Assembly (NCBI GenBank): GCA_002317215.1
Contig: DCJD01000027.1
Coordinates: 1 to 48,578 of the forward strand
Direction of reading: 5' to 3'
DNA from: Caryophanales bacterium UBA1709
GTDB taxonomy: Bacteria > Bacillota_I > Bacilli_A > RFN20 > UBA1709
DNA length: 48,578 nt
The stretch's first letter is position 1; each line of letters begins with the position of its first letter. The notes beneath the pieces are model-generated. The model made no database searches and was not told the origin of the DNA. It worked only from the letters and a program-made list of their open reading frames with translations. Positions 1 to 7,915 of the stretch are shown here, in pieces. The position numbers and the translations under genes are program-made.

Positions 1-429
1 AATGACAATGGTGCATTAGATGCTGATGATGGAATACTTATGAATGGAGGAACTTTGATTGCTCTTGGAAGTAGTGGAATGGCAGAGATACCTTCTTCTA
101 ATTCCACCCAAGCTTGTGTTGGGTGGAATATTGGAAGTAATATGAGTACAAATACCAGCGTTACATTTCAAGTAAATGGAAATACAGTCTTGCAAGTTGC
201 ATCTCCTAAGTATTTCTCAAGTGTTGTTGTATCTTCATCTTCATTAAAAGTTGGAGATAGTATAGTATTAACTGTTGGTTCACAATCTAAATCTACTACT
301 ATATCTTCTATCATAACTACATACGGAACATTTAGCGGTGGAGGAATGGGTGGACAAAATGGACCAGGAGGTCAATTTGGTCCTGGTGGAGGAGGATATA
401 ATCCTAGTCCATTTGGTCCTAGAAGATAA
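1..429 (+). CDS. Carbohydrate-binding protein, Cthe_2159-like beta-helix (3' end only)
   Basis: Reading frame is open from base 1, so the 5' part lies outside the window; the internal ATG at 40 is not a credible start. The visible 142 residues begin with an acidic NDNGALDADDG turn followed by NGGTLIALGSSGMAE, which resembles the repeated rungs of Cthe_2159-type (PF14262) right-handed beta-helix carbohydrate-binding proteins. The tail from about residue 107 is Gly/Pro/Gln-rich (GGGMGGQNGPGG and similar), a low-complexity C-terminus. Members are usually exported and bind acidic polysaccharides in family precedent; the signal peptide would be upstream and cannot be seen. A hairpin terminator follows directly. 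Confidence 0.6.
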   Translation, partial: NDNGALDADDGILMNGGTLIALGSSGMAEIPSSNSTQACVGWNIGSNMSTNTSVTFQVNGNTVLQVASPKYFSSVVVSSSSLKVGDSIVLTVGSQSKSTTISSIITTYGTFSGGGMGGQNGPGGQFGPGGGGYNPSPFGPRR

Positions 430-440
430 TAAAATAATAG

Positions 441-466
441 GTCTCTGTTAACAAAGAGACTTTTTA
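441..466 (+). terminator. Rho-independent terminator
   Basis: Six-base arms GTCTCT / AGAGAC enclose an 8-base loop and are followed by a T-rich run. The hairpin ends the carbohydrate-binding gene and overlaps the promoter of the next gene. Confidence 0.75.
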
Positions 467-475
467 TTTTATAAT
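448..475 (+). promoter_or_regulatory. Promoter giving a leaderless transcript (HAD gene)
   Basis: TTAACA (448-453), 16-bp spacer, TATAAT (470-475), then 7 nt to the ATG at 483. No Shine-Dalgarno lies between. The -35 element sits in the loop of the preceding terminator hairpin, so the two signals share DNA. Confidence 0.6.
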
Positions 476-482
476 TAAGTAT

Positions 483-1100
483 ATGAGTAAATATAATTTA
501 ATCTTTGATTGTGATGGAACTATATTTGATAGTTATGATTCAATTTGTGAATGGATTTTTAGAGTATTTAAAAGTTTAGGCATAGAAACAGATATTAATA
601 ATATAAGACATGATTGTTTATCAGAAGATGTTAATTATGCTATTGAACAGGTATGTTTGAAACATAATTTAGATTTTAAGACGGTTAAAGAAATATCTAA
701 TTCTTTTGAACAAAATCTTGATTTAATAAAACCTTATCCTAACTTAAATAAAGTATTAGATAATAATTTATTTGATTGTTATATTTATACACATAGAGGA
801 GTTACATGCAATGAATTATTAAAAAGAAACAAATTAGAAGATAAGTTTGTTGAAGTGGTAAATAAAACATATGGTTTTAAAAAGAAACCAGATCCTCAAG
901 CAATAGAATACCTTATTAATAAATATAAATTAGATAGAAATAAGACATATTATATCGGGGATAGAATAATTGATATAAAGTGCGGGAAGAATTCTAATAT
1001 CAAAACGATATTTTATAAATCTAATCCATTTAATATAGAATGCAATGATGCCAATTTATGTATTAATGATCTTGATGATATTAATAAAATACTAATTTAA
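483..1100 (+). CDS. HAD-superfamily hydrolase
   Basis: 205 residues with the full HAD motif set: motif I FDCDGTIFD (about residues 8-16, nucleophile and acid/base Asp), motif II YTHR (about 98), motif III lysine in FKKKPDPQ (about 132) and motif IV IGDRIIDIKCG (about 159). The Cys in the second position of motif I and the size fit the phosphoglycolate-phosphatase/YjjG-type subfamily with a helical cap at residues 18-80. The substrate cannot be told. The gene stands alone between its own leaderless promoter and the DegV gene, with no Shine-Dalgarno in front of the ATG. Confidence 0.8.
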   Translation: MSKYNLIFDCDGTIFDSYDSICEWIFRVFKSLGIETDINNIRHDCLSEDVNYAIEQVCLKHNLDFKTVKEISNSFEQNLDLIKPYPNLNKVLDNNLFDCYIYTHRGVTCNELLKRNKLEDKFVEVVNKTYGFKKKPDPQAIEYLINKYKLDRNKTYYIGDRIIDIKCGKNSNIKTIFYKSNPFNIECNDANLCINDLDDINKILI

Positions 1101-1171
1101 TTTATTTCGAATACTTATAAAACTCTACCAAAAATAGAGATTATCACTCTTTATATACTTTAATTTGAGAG

Positions 1172-1177
1172 TATAAT
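1172..1177 (+). promoter_or_regulatory. -10 element upstream of degV-family gene
   Basis: TATAAT 25 nt before the ATG, with AGAGGT as Shine-Dalgarno about 7 nt before the start. The preceding 1101-1165 stretch is AT-rich and contains CTCTA/TAGAG arms that may form a weak terminator for the HAD gene. Confidence 0.5.
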
Positions 1178-1202
1178 TTATCTCTAAATAGAGGTATTTA
1201 GT

Positions 1203-2087
1203 ATGGGAAGAACTGATAATTTAGTATTATTTGTGGATAGTGATTGTGATATCACATTAAAACAAGCAAATAAGTTAGGTGTTAATTTAATAATTATGCC
1301 ATATACAATAGATGGCAAAGAGATTAAACCATATATTGATTATGAAGATTTTAATTCTAAAGAATATTATGGTTTATTAAGAGATGGTGTTATGCCAAAA
1401 ACTGGTGCATTATCTCCTATTGATTATGTAAAGTATTTTGAACCATTCTTTAAAGAAGGAAAAGATATCTTATATGTCCATTTTAGTAGTGCAATGAGTG
1501 GGACATTTAATTCTATGCATATCGCATATGAACAATTATTAGATTCTTATCCAGATAGAAAATTATATGAGATTGATACAAAAGGAATTACTATTAATTC
1601 ATACGGTTTAGCAATGGAGTTAATTGATAAATATAATAACGGAGATAGCATTGAAGAGCTTCTTGAGTTTGGCAATAAAGAAAATGATAAATGGGCAACA
1701 TATTTTTATGTTGAAAGTTTAGATTTCTTTAGAAGAAGTGGACGTGTTAAGTCTTTATCTGCTTTTATGGGAAATATCATTGGTATTAAACCAATTATCT
1801 ATTTTGATAATGATGGTTTAATGAATCCATATACTAAAGTAAGAGGTATAATGGCAGCTAACAATAAACTTGTTGATTTTATGGAAGAGATTGGAGATAA
1901 TATCAAAGATCATAAGGTTATTATTGGTCATACAGATAGTATTGATAACGTTAATTTATTAAAAGAAAAGATTATAGAAAGATTTGGAGATAGTTTAGAT
2001 ATTGAGATTGTTGATATCAACCCTACTATTGGATGTCATTGTGGTCCTGGAGGAGTTGGTGTTTGTTTCCATGCTAAACATAGATAA
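1203..2087 (+). CDS. DegV family fatty-acid-binding protein
   Basis: 294 residues, the usual DegV length. The N-terminus FVDSDCDITLKQANKLGV, the TGALSP motif (about residue 63), HFSSAMSGTFNS (about 96) and the closing GCHCGPGGVGV are characteristic family blocks. DegV/FakB proteins bind one fatty acid and present it to the FakA kinase for phospholipid synthesis; no fakA is in this window. In the ligand-contact segment near residue 175 the sequence FFRRSGRVKS is the conserved GRVS-type motif. The start has an AGAGGT Shine-Dalgarno. The next gene follows after 2 nt, so the two probably share an mRNA. Confidence 0.9.
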   Translation: MGRTDNLVLFVDSDCDITLKQANKLGVNLIIMPYTIDGKEIKPYIDYEDFNSKEYYGLLRDGVMPKTGALSPIDYVKYFEPFFKEGKDILYVHFSSAMSGTFNSMHIAYEQLLDSYPDRKLYEIDTKGITINSYGLAMELIDKYNNGDSIEELLEFGNKENDKWATYFYVESLDFFRRSGRVKSLSAFMGNIIGIKPIIYFDNDGLMNPYTKVRGIMAANNKLVDFMEEIGDNIKDHKVIIGHTDSIDNVNLLKEKIIERFGDSLDIEIVDINPTIGCHCGPGGVGVCFHAKHR

Positions 2088-2089
2088 TT

Positions 2090-3205
2090 ATGGTTGAGAT
2101 TAAAGAAGTAGTAAGTAAGAAAGATATAAGGAAGTTTATTAATTTTCCATTAGATTTATATGATGGGAATAAGTTTTTTGTTCCACCTTTATATATTGAT
2201 GAATTAAAGATGTTTAAAAAGAATTATGTTTACAATGATCAATGTGAACATAAATGTTTTTTAGCATATAAAGATAATAAGGTAGTCGGAAGAATTCAAG
2301 TAATTTTACAATATGCATCTAATGAAAAATGGAAACAAAAAAGAGTAAGATTTACTAGATTTGATAGTATAGATGATCAAGAAGTAGCAAATGCTTTATT
2401 TGATAAAGCTAAAGAATATGCTAAATCAAAAGGAATGAATGAAATTGTAGGTCCTTTAGGATTTAGTGATTTAGAAAGAGAAGGATTACTAATTGAAGGT
2501 TTTAATGAATTATCTACTTTTGAAGAACAATATAACTATGAATATTATCCTTTATTAATTGAGAATTATGGATTTGAAAAAGAAGTAGACTATGTTGAAA
2601 GAGAATTAAGAAAGCCATTAGTAAAAGATGAAAGAATGAAAAGATTATCGAATAGAATGCTAGAAAGATTTAATCTTCATTATGGTAAAGCTAATAGTTC
2701 TAGAGATTTCTTGAGAAAATATGGCGATAAAATATGTGAAATAATAGATAAGACATATGTTGATATATATGGTACTGTTCCTTTTACTAATAGAATGAAG
2801 AAATTAATGATTGATAATTTTAAACTAATTATTAATCTAAAATATGTCGCAGTTATATTAGATGAAAATGATAATATGGTTTGTTTTGGTATATGTTTAC
2901 CAAGTATTGCAAAGGCAGTTCAAAAATCAAAAGGCAGACTAACTATTCCTTGTATTATTAGAATCTTAAAAGCAATTAGGAAACCAGAAGTTATTGATTT
3001 ATGTTTAATTGGTGTATTACCAGAATATGCCTTAAGAGGAATTAGTTCATCAATAATTAGTAATGTTATGGATATGTTAGAAAATGGATTAGAACACGCT
3101 GAAACTAATTTAAATCTAGTAACTAATCAAGCAATAATCTCTCAATGGAAAGTATTTGATAATAGAGTTCATAAATATAGAAGAGTCTATGTAAAAAAGA
3201 TATAA
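2090..3205 (+). CDS. GNAT-fold N-acetyltransferase-like protein
   Basis: 371 residues. The N-terminal FINFPLDLYDGNKFFVPPL and the FLAYKDNKVVGRI beta-strand pair, then EIVGPLGFSDLEREGLLIEGF (split here as a conserved block near residues 119-138), match a widespread but functionally uncharacterised GNAT-like family often annotated only as N-acetyltransferase. The C-terminal half (about 190-371) carries a second acetyltransferase-like fold with LIGVLPEYALRGIS, where an acetyl-CoA-loop-like R-G-I is visible. Substrate unknown. It follows the DegV gene by 2 nt with no clear Shine-Dalgarno, suggesting translational coupling. Confidence 0.65.
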   Translation: MVEIKEVVSKKDIRKFINFPLDLYDGNKFFVPPLYIDELKMFKKNYVYNDQCEHKCFLAYKDNKVVGRIQVILQYASNEKWKQKRVRFTRFDSIDDQEVANALFDKAKEYAKSKGMNEIVGPLGFSDLEREGLLIEGFNELSTFEEQYNYEYYPLLIENYGFEKEVDYVERELRKPLVKDERMKRLSNRMLERFNLHYGKANSSRDFLRKYGDKICEIIDKTYVDIYGTVPFTNRMKKLMIDNFKLIINLKYVAVILDENDNMVCFGICLPSIAKAVQKSKGRLTIPCIIRILKAIRKPEVIDLCLIGVLPEYALRGISSSIISNVMDMLENGLEHAETNLNLVTNQAIISQWKVFDNRVHKYRRVYVKKI

Positions 3206-3222
3206 TTTATTTGGTGATTAAA

Positions 3223-3681
3223 ATGAATAAATTTATGGAACTTGCAATTAATGAAGCAAGAGTTGGTATTAGAAACGGGCATGGTGGTCCATTTGGATGT
3301 GTTGTAGTTAAAGATAATCAAGTCATATCTAAAGGACACAATCAAGTATTAAAAAATCATGATTCAACATGTCATGGCGAGATAGATGCTATTAGAAAAG
3401 CAGAACAAATTCTTCAAACTCATGACTTAAAAGGTTGTGTTATCTATACCACTGGTGAACCATGTGCAATGTGTTTAGCAGCATGTAAATGGGCTAATAT
3501 TGAACATGTATATTATGGATGTAGTATTGAAGATAACTCTATTATTGGTTTTAGAGATGAAGAAATGGATAATATGTTTGGTGGCAGAAACAATCTAAAA
3601 GGATATTTAGAACAAATAGATCATAAAGAATGTTTAGAATTGTTTAATGAATATAAATCCATTAAACATATAATTTATTAA
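3223..3681 (+). CDS. Nucleoside/guanine deaminase (cytidine deaminase-like fold)
   Basis: 152 residues from the ATG at 3223, which has GGTGA at proper spacing; the upstream GTG at 3211 overlaps that ribosome site and is rejected. The zinc and proton-shuttle motifs are CHGEIDAI (His and catalytic Glu, about residue 50) and PCAMCLAAC (two zinc Cys, about 83). Length and the GGPFGCVVVKD N-terminal strand resemble GuaD-type guanine deaminases more than TadA, but a broad-specificity nucleoside deaminase is equally possible. It is the last gene of the DegV-GNAT-deaminase unit; a strong terminator follows. Confidence 0.8.
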   Translation: MNKFMELAINEARVGIRNGHGGPFGCVVVKDNQVISKGHNQVLKNHDSTCHGEIDAIRKAEQILQTHDLKGCVIYTTGEPCAMCLAACKWANIEHVYYGCSIEDNSIIGFRDEEMDNMFGGRNNLKGYLEQIDHKECLELFNEYKSIKHIIY

Positions 3682-3693
3682 CATATTTAAACT

Positions 3694-3721
3694 AACCCTA
3701 GATTAATCTAGGGTTTTATTT
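3694..3721 (+). terminator. Rho-independent terminator
   Basis: A perfect 22-bp palindrome (11-bp arms, core CTAGATTAATCTAG, 3694-3715) followed by TTATTTAT. It closes the DegV-deaminase unit. Confidence 0.85.
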
Positions 3722-3750
3722 ATAAGCATATAAATTATGTTAATAAATTA

Positions 3751-3759
3751 TGCTATAAT
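3751..3759 (+). promoter_or_regulatory. Extended -10 promoter giving a leaderless transcript (dapL)
   Basis: TGCTATAAT is a consensus extended -10 element; only 7 nt separate it from the ATG at 3767, so the predicted start of transcription is at or next to the A of ATG. No Shine-Dalgarno is present. Confidence 0.65.
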
Positions 3760-3766
3760 ATGGCGT

Positions 3767-4918
3767 ATGAAAATTAATAAAAATTTATATAGTTTAGAAA
3801 ATCCAAATAGTTTCTATACTGCAACATCAAAGATTAGAGAATATAAAGAAAAACATCCATCTAATAAAGTTTTATCACTTGGTATTGGAGATGTTTCTTT
3901 TCCAATTGCAAAATATGTTAAAAAGAAAATGATAGAAGCAGTTAAAAGAGAAGCTAGTAAAGAATATGTTGGATACGGGAATTATTATGGATTATATGAA
4001 TTAAGAAAAGCTATTAGAGATAATGAATATCAAGATTTTGATATTGAAGAGATATATGTAAGTGATGGAACTAAGACAGATAGCGGATCTATTTTAGAAA
4101 TGTTTGATAAGGATGTTAGTATTGCGATACCAGATCCAACATATCCAATATATATTAATTCTTGTCTTTCTTTATCTAAGAATTATGAATTAATAGATAG
4201 CGATGATAGTTTTGTTCCACTTATTCCAAATAAACATTATGATGTTATTTATTTATGCAGTCCTAATAATCCTAGTGGATTATCTTATACATATGAGCAA
4301 TTAGAAAGATGGGTTAAGTATGCTATTAAGGAGAAAGCAATTATTATCTATGATAATGTTTATAATTGTTTTATTAGTAATGGTATTAAATCAATATATG
4401 AGATTAAAGATGCTAAAAGATGTGCTATTGAGTTAAGAAGTTTTTCTAAAACTGCTAGTTTTACAGGGATTAGATGTTCTTATTATGTAATACCAAATGA
4501 ACTAGAAAAAGATATTAATAAATATTGGAGATATCGTACTATTTCTAGATTTAATGGAGCTAGTTATATTGCACAAGTTGGAGCGCTTGCATCATTTAAT
4601 CATAAAGCTAAAAAAGAGATTAATAAAAATATACAAGTATATAAAGATAATGCTTTATATTTATTAAATGAATTTAAGAAATTAGGATATGAAGTTATTG
4701 GTGGAGTAGACGCACCTTATCTATGGATTAAGATTAAAAATGGTTTAAGTAGTTGGGAACTCTTTGATTTATTTTTAAATAAGTTAGAAGTGGTTATTGT
4801 TCCAGGTATTATATTTGGTAATAAGGGAGATAAGTATTTTAGAGTCAGTAGTTTAGGTAAAACAAAAGATATTAAAGAAGCAATGGGAAGAATTAGAAGA
4901 TATGAAGAAAGTTTATAA
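3767..4918 (+). CDS. dapL: LL-diaminopimelate aminotransferase
   Basis: 383 residues, a fold-type I PLP aminotransferase. LGIGDVSFPIAKYV, IYVSDGTKTDSGSI, DPTYPIYIN, LCSPNNPSG and RSFSKTASFTGIRC (the Schiff-base Lys) are in the order and spelling typical of DapL, which converts tetrahydrodipicolinate directly to LL-diaminopimelate. An upstream TTG at 3737 in the same frame would place the promoter inside the gene, so the ATG at 3767 is chosen. The 3' end overlaps the symporter gene by 17 nt. Presence of DapL suggests DAP-containing peptidoglycan and/or lysine synthesis. Confidence 0.85.
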   Translation: MKINKNLYSLENPNSFYTATSKIREYKEKHPSNKVLSLGIGDVSFPIAKYVKKKMIEAVKREASKEYVGYGNYYGLYELRKAIRDNEYQDFDIEEIYVSDGTKTDSGSILEMFDKDVSIAIPDPTYPIYINSCLSLSKNYELIDSDDSFVPLIPNKHYDVIYLCSPNNPSGLSYTYEQLERWVKYAIKEKAIIIYDNVYNCFISNGIKSIYEIKDAKRCAIELRSFSKTASFTGIRCSYYVIPNELEKDINKYWRYRTISRFNGASYIAQVGALASFNHKAKKEINKNIQVYKDNALYLLNEFKKLGYEVIGGVDAPYLWIKIKNGLSSWELFDLFLNKLEVVIVPGIIFGNKGDKYFRVSSLGKTKDIKEAMGRIRRYEESL

Positions 4919-6071
4919 TTATTTAACTATATTAAGTTTATTTATCGGCCTATTAATTGGTTTTCTTTTACCATCTTTTGCAACAAATATTGCTTTTTTA
5001 GGTAAACATTATATTAATATTTTAAAGATCATTATAGGACCTGTTATATTTGTCTCATTAGCAGTTTCAATTATTAATTCTAAAAGAGGCGAGAGCAAAT
5101 TTGTCCTTAAAACAGTAGGATTATTCATTTTAATGTTTATTGTTACATTCTTATTAACTAGTTTAATTGTTGGTATTATTAAGCCAGGATCTAGCTTTGT
5201 AAGTGATGAAATTAAAGATCCTAGTAGTAGTGCTGACTTTACTATCTTATCTATATTTAAAAATTTACTCCCTAAAACATTAAAAGGTTTCTTAATGGGT
5301 GGAAATATATTCTTTGTAATCTTATTATCGTTATTTATTTCTTTAATTTTTAAGTTTACACCACTAAAAGAAACCTATGGTAATGTGATGGGTTATATTA
5401 AAAAGATCTTAGATATTATTTTAAAAATTATTATCTATTTAACTCCTATTGCTGTTATATCATTAATATCTAATATGGTTGTTATGTTTGGTAACTTATC
5501 TATTAAGATGGGTATTATTTATATCGTAATGGCATATATATGTAGTGTTATCGCATTAATTGTTGTAATGATTATACCAGTTTGGTTAATAGCAAAAATT
5601 AACCCATTAGAATATATTAAGAAAGTATCAAAAGTATGGCTTGTTAGTTTAACTACTTGTAGTAGTGTGGCTACATTACCTCATACTATTAAATGCTGTA
5701 ATGAAGATTTTAATATAAATGAAAAGATAACTAGTGTTGTAGTTCCTCTTGGTTGTACAATTCATATGTGTGGAGGAGCAGTATCGTTTAGTTTACTTGG
5801 TTTATTTGTAAGTCAATTATCTAATATTAGTATTACATTACCTTTATTTATATTAATGATAATATCTGCAACTTTAATTAATATGGCGGCACCTGGAATT
5901 CCAGGAGGTGGAGTAGTAATTGGATTTACTTATTTATCTTTACTTGGTTTACCAATAAATACTTTCTATGGTTTCTATAGTGGGGTATATAAACTACTTG
6001 ATATGCCTTATACTACATTAAATGTTACTGGTGATATAAGTGCTAATATCTTACTAAATCATAATAATTAA
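4902..6071 (+). CDS. Dicarboxylate/amino-acid:cation symporter (DAACS family)
   Basis: 389 residues with about eight hydrophobic helices plus re-entrant loops. The first hairpin-loop signature is TTCSSVATLPHT (serine-rich motif), and the second is NMAAPGIPGGGV; the helix-7 motif usually NMDGT is represented by IHMCGGAVS. These place it in the glutamate/aspartate/C4-dicarboxylate transporter family (GltP/DctA/SstT type). Exact substrate is not clear. It starts inside the dapL 3' end (overlap 17 nt), so the pair is co-transcribed. Confidence 0.85.
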   Translation: MKKVYNYLTILSLFIGLLIGFLLPSFATNIAFLGKHYINILKIIIGPVIFVSLAVSIINSKRGESKFVLKTVGLFILMFIVTFLLTSLIVGIIKPGSSFVSDEIKDPSSSADFTILSIFKNLLPKTLKGFLMGGNIFFVILLSLFISLIFKFTPLKETYGNVMGYIKKILDIILKIIIYLTPIAVISLISNMVVMFGNLSIKMGIIYIVMAYICSVIALIVVMIIPVWLIAKINPLEYIKKVSKVWLVSLTTCSSVATLPHTIKCCNEDFNINEKITSVVVPLGCTIHMCGGAVSFSLLGLFVSQLSNISITLPLFILMIISATLINMAAPGIPGGGVVIGFTYLSLLGLPINTFYGFYSGVYKLLDMPYTTLNVTGDISANILLNHNN

Positions 6072-6078
6072 TAAATAT

Positions 6079-6119
6079 AAGAAGACTTTTCTACCATAAA
6101 TAGACTTGTCTTCTTTTTT
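6079..6119 (+). terminator. Rho-independent terminator
   Basis: Arms AAGAAGAC (6079-6086) and GTCTTCTT (6108-6115) with a long, partly paired loop, followed by a T run. Confidence 0.7.
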
Positions 6120-6125
6120 ATTTGT

Positions 6126-6131
6126 GTATAA
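6126..6131 (+). promoter_or_regulatory. -10 element of ABC exporter operon
   Basis: TATAAT 17 nt before the ATG at 6149, with an AAAGGTGAT Shine-Dalgarno in between. It lies only a few bases after the preceding terminator. Confidence 0.5.
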
Positions 6132-6148
6132 TAAGAAAGGTGATAAAT

Positions 6149-7006
6149 ATGAGCATAATAAATATTAAAAACTTAACAAAATATTATGGTAAATCTAAAG
6201 GTGTAGAAAATCTAAATTTAGTTGTTGAAAAAGGTGATTATTTTGGTTTTATTGGGCCAAATGGTGCTGGTAAATCTACTACTTTAAGATTACTTCTTTC
6301 ATTAATTAAAAAAGATAGTGGAGAGATTAGTGTTTTTGATAAAGACATTAAAGATGAGGAGTATCTTAAAGATGTTGGATATTTACCAAGTGAATCATTT
6401 TTCTACAATAATATGAAAGTTATTGATGTCCTTAAATTAAGTAGTGATTTAAGGAATATTAATTGTGATGAAGAAAGAAATATTTTAGTTAATAGACTTA
6501 AACTAGATGTTAACAAGAAGATTAATGAGTTAAGTTTTGGAAATAGAAAGAAAGTTGGTATTGTTTGTGCTTTGCAACATAAACCTAAACTATTCATTTT
6601 AGATGAACCAACTACTGGACTTGATCCATTAATTCAAAAAGAGTTTTATAGCATCTTAAAAGAATATAATGATAGTGGAACTACCATTCTAATGTCGAGT
6701 CATGTATTAAGTGAGGTAGAAAATCATTGTAATAAAGCAGCTATTATTAAAAATGGAACAATTATAGCATCTGACTATGTAGATAAGTTGTCTAAAACGA
6801 CAGCCCATCAAATAAGTGTTAAAGGCAATATTAATATTGATGATTTTAAGGATATTAAAAACTATAAATATGAGAACGAAACACACAGTTTCTTATATAA
6901 TGGTGACATTAATGAACTAATTAAAGCATTATCAAAGTCTAAACTTGTCGACTTAAAGATTGAAGAGCCAAGTTTAGAGGAGATATTCTTGCATTATTAT
7001 AAATAG
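6149..7006 (+). CDS. ABC transporter ATP-binding protein
   Basis: 285 residues. Walker A GPNGAGKST (about residue 36), a degenerate signature LSFGNRKK in place of LSGG (about 129), Walker B LFILDEPTTGLDP, and the H-loop in MSSHVLSE. The C-terminal 75 residues match the extension seen in ABC-2 drug/Na+ exporter ATPases (CcmA/NatA/BcrA type). The ATG at 6149 is preceded by AAAGGTGAT; the longer frame from 6122 begins within the promoter and is rejected. Forms a two-gene unit with the permease that follows. Confidence 0.9.
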   Translation: MSIINIKNLTKYYGKSKGVENLNLVVEKGDYFGFIGPNGAGKSTTLRLLLSLIKKDSGEISVFDKDIKDEEYLKDVGYLPSESFFYNNMKVIDVLKLSSDLRNINCDEERNILVNRLKLDVNKKINELSFGNRKKVGIVCALQHKPKLFILDEPTTGLDPLIQKEFYSILKEYNDSGTTILMSSHVLSEVENHCNKAAIIKNGTIIASDYVDKLSKTTAHQISVKGNINIDDFKDIKNYKYENETHSFLYNGDINELIKALSKSKLVDLKIEEPSLEEIFLHYYK

Positions 7007-7017
7007 AGGTGATAATT

Positions 7018-7803
7018 ATGGTTTTATTAAAACATGAATTAAAACAAAACTTAAAATCTTTTGTTATTTGGACTATAGCATTATCACTTACAGTCATAAT
7101 GCTAGTTGGATTATATCCATCTATGAAATCACAAATGGATGAATTTACAGAAATGTTTAGTCAAATGGGTAGTTTTAGTAGTGCATTTGGAATGGATAAA
7201 GTTAGTTTTGGCACATTTACTGGATATTATAGTGTTGAAGTGAATAGTAGTCTTGGATTAACTGGTGCAATTTTTGCAGCATTAACTGGAGGAACTATTT
7301 TAAGCAAAGAAGAAAGCAATAAGACAAGTGAGTTTTTATTATCTCACCCTGTTAGTAGAAAAGATGTTGTAACAAGCAAGTTATTATGTGTTTTAATTGA
7401 GATTATCGCAATTAATATAATAATTTGGATAAGTTTAATTGTAAGTGTAATTTTAATAGGAGAGAGTGTAGATTTTAAATTATTATCTTTACTACATTTA
7501 GCAGTCTTATTGAATCAATTAATAATAGGACTAATAGCGTTCTTTATATCATCTTTCCAAGTTAAAGGATCTATTCCATTATCTATTGGTTTAGCAATGT
7601 TTTTCTATTTCTTAAATATAATTAGTAATATTACAGATACATTAGATTTTGTTAAATATCTAACTCCTTATTCTATTAGTGAAGGAGCAGATATTATAAA
7701 TAAAGAAGCAATTAACTATAAGTATTTAATAAGTGGATTCATATATAGTGCTTTATCAATTTATCTATCTTATAAAATATATCTAAATAAAGATATTAAA
7801 TAA
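7018..7803 (+). CDS. ABC-2 type transporter permease
   Basis: 261 residues with about six hydrophobic segments: one near residues 18-36, then a long soluble loop containing SQMGSFSSAFGMDKV, then TM segments from about residue 80 to the end. The KEESNKTSEFLLSHPVSRK block is the typical cytoplasmic coupling segment of ABC-2 permeases. The ATG at 7018 follows AGAGGTGATAATT; the GTG at 7009 is part of that ribosome site. Substrate unknown; the partner ATPase lies 11 nt upstream. Confidence 0.85.
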   Translation: MVLLKHELKQNLKSFVIWTIALSLTVIMLVGLYPSMKSQMDEFTEMFSQMGSFSSAFGMDKVSFGTFTGYYSVEVNSSLGLTGAIFAALTGGTILSKEESNKTSEFLLSHPVSRKDVVTSKLLCVLIEIIAINIIIWISLIVSVILIGESVDFKLLSLLHLAVLLNQLIIGLIAFFISSFQVKGSIPLSIGLAMFFYFLNIISNITDTLDFVKYLTPYSISEGADIINKEAINYKYLISGFIYSALSIYLSYKIYLNKDIK

Positions 7804-7821
7804 GCCCAAGAGGGCTTTTTT
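7804..7821 (+). terminator. Rho-independent terminator
   Basis: GCCC-aaga-GGGC immediately after the permease stop codon, followed by six T residues. Confidence 0.85.
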
Positions 7822-7915
7822 AATATATTGCTTTATTTTCTATATAAAATATATTTAAGAATTATATATTTTAATTTATAATTAAAACACAATTATATTA
7901 GAAGGTAAGCATAAT

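Noticed and set aside
40..429. A complete small gene starting at the ATG at 40
   Set aside because: The frame is open to base 1 and the residues before the ATG belong to the same beta-helix repeat, so this is the 3' end of a longer gene.
1101..1202. Possible small RNA or riboswitch before the DegV gene
   Set aside because: Only short AT-rich arms are visible; promoter, ribosome site and a weak terminator explain the stretch.
6403..6597. Minus-strand frame inside the ABC ATPase gene, and similar antisense frames across the window
   Set aside because: These are antisense shadows of well-supported genes, with no ribosome site or recognisable domain.
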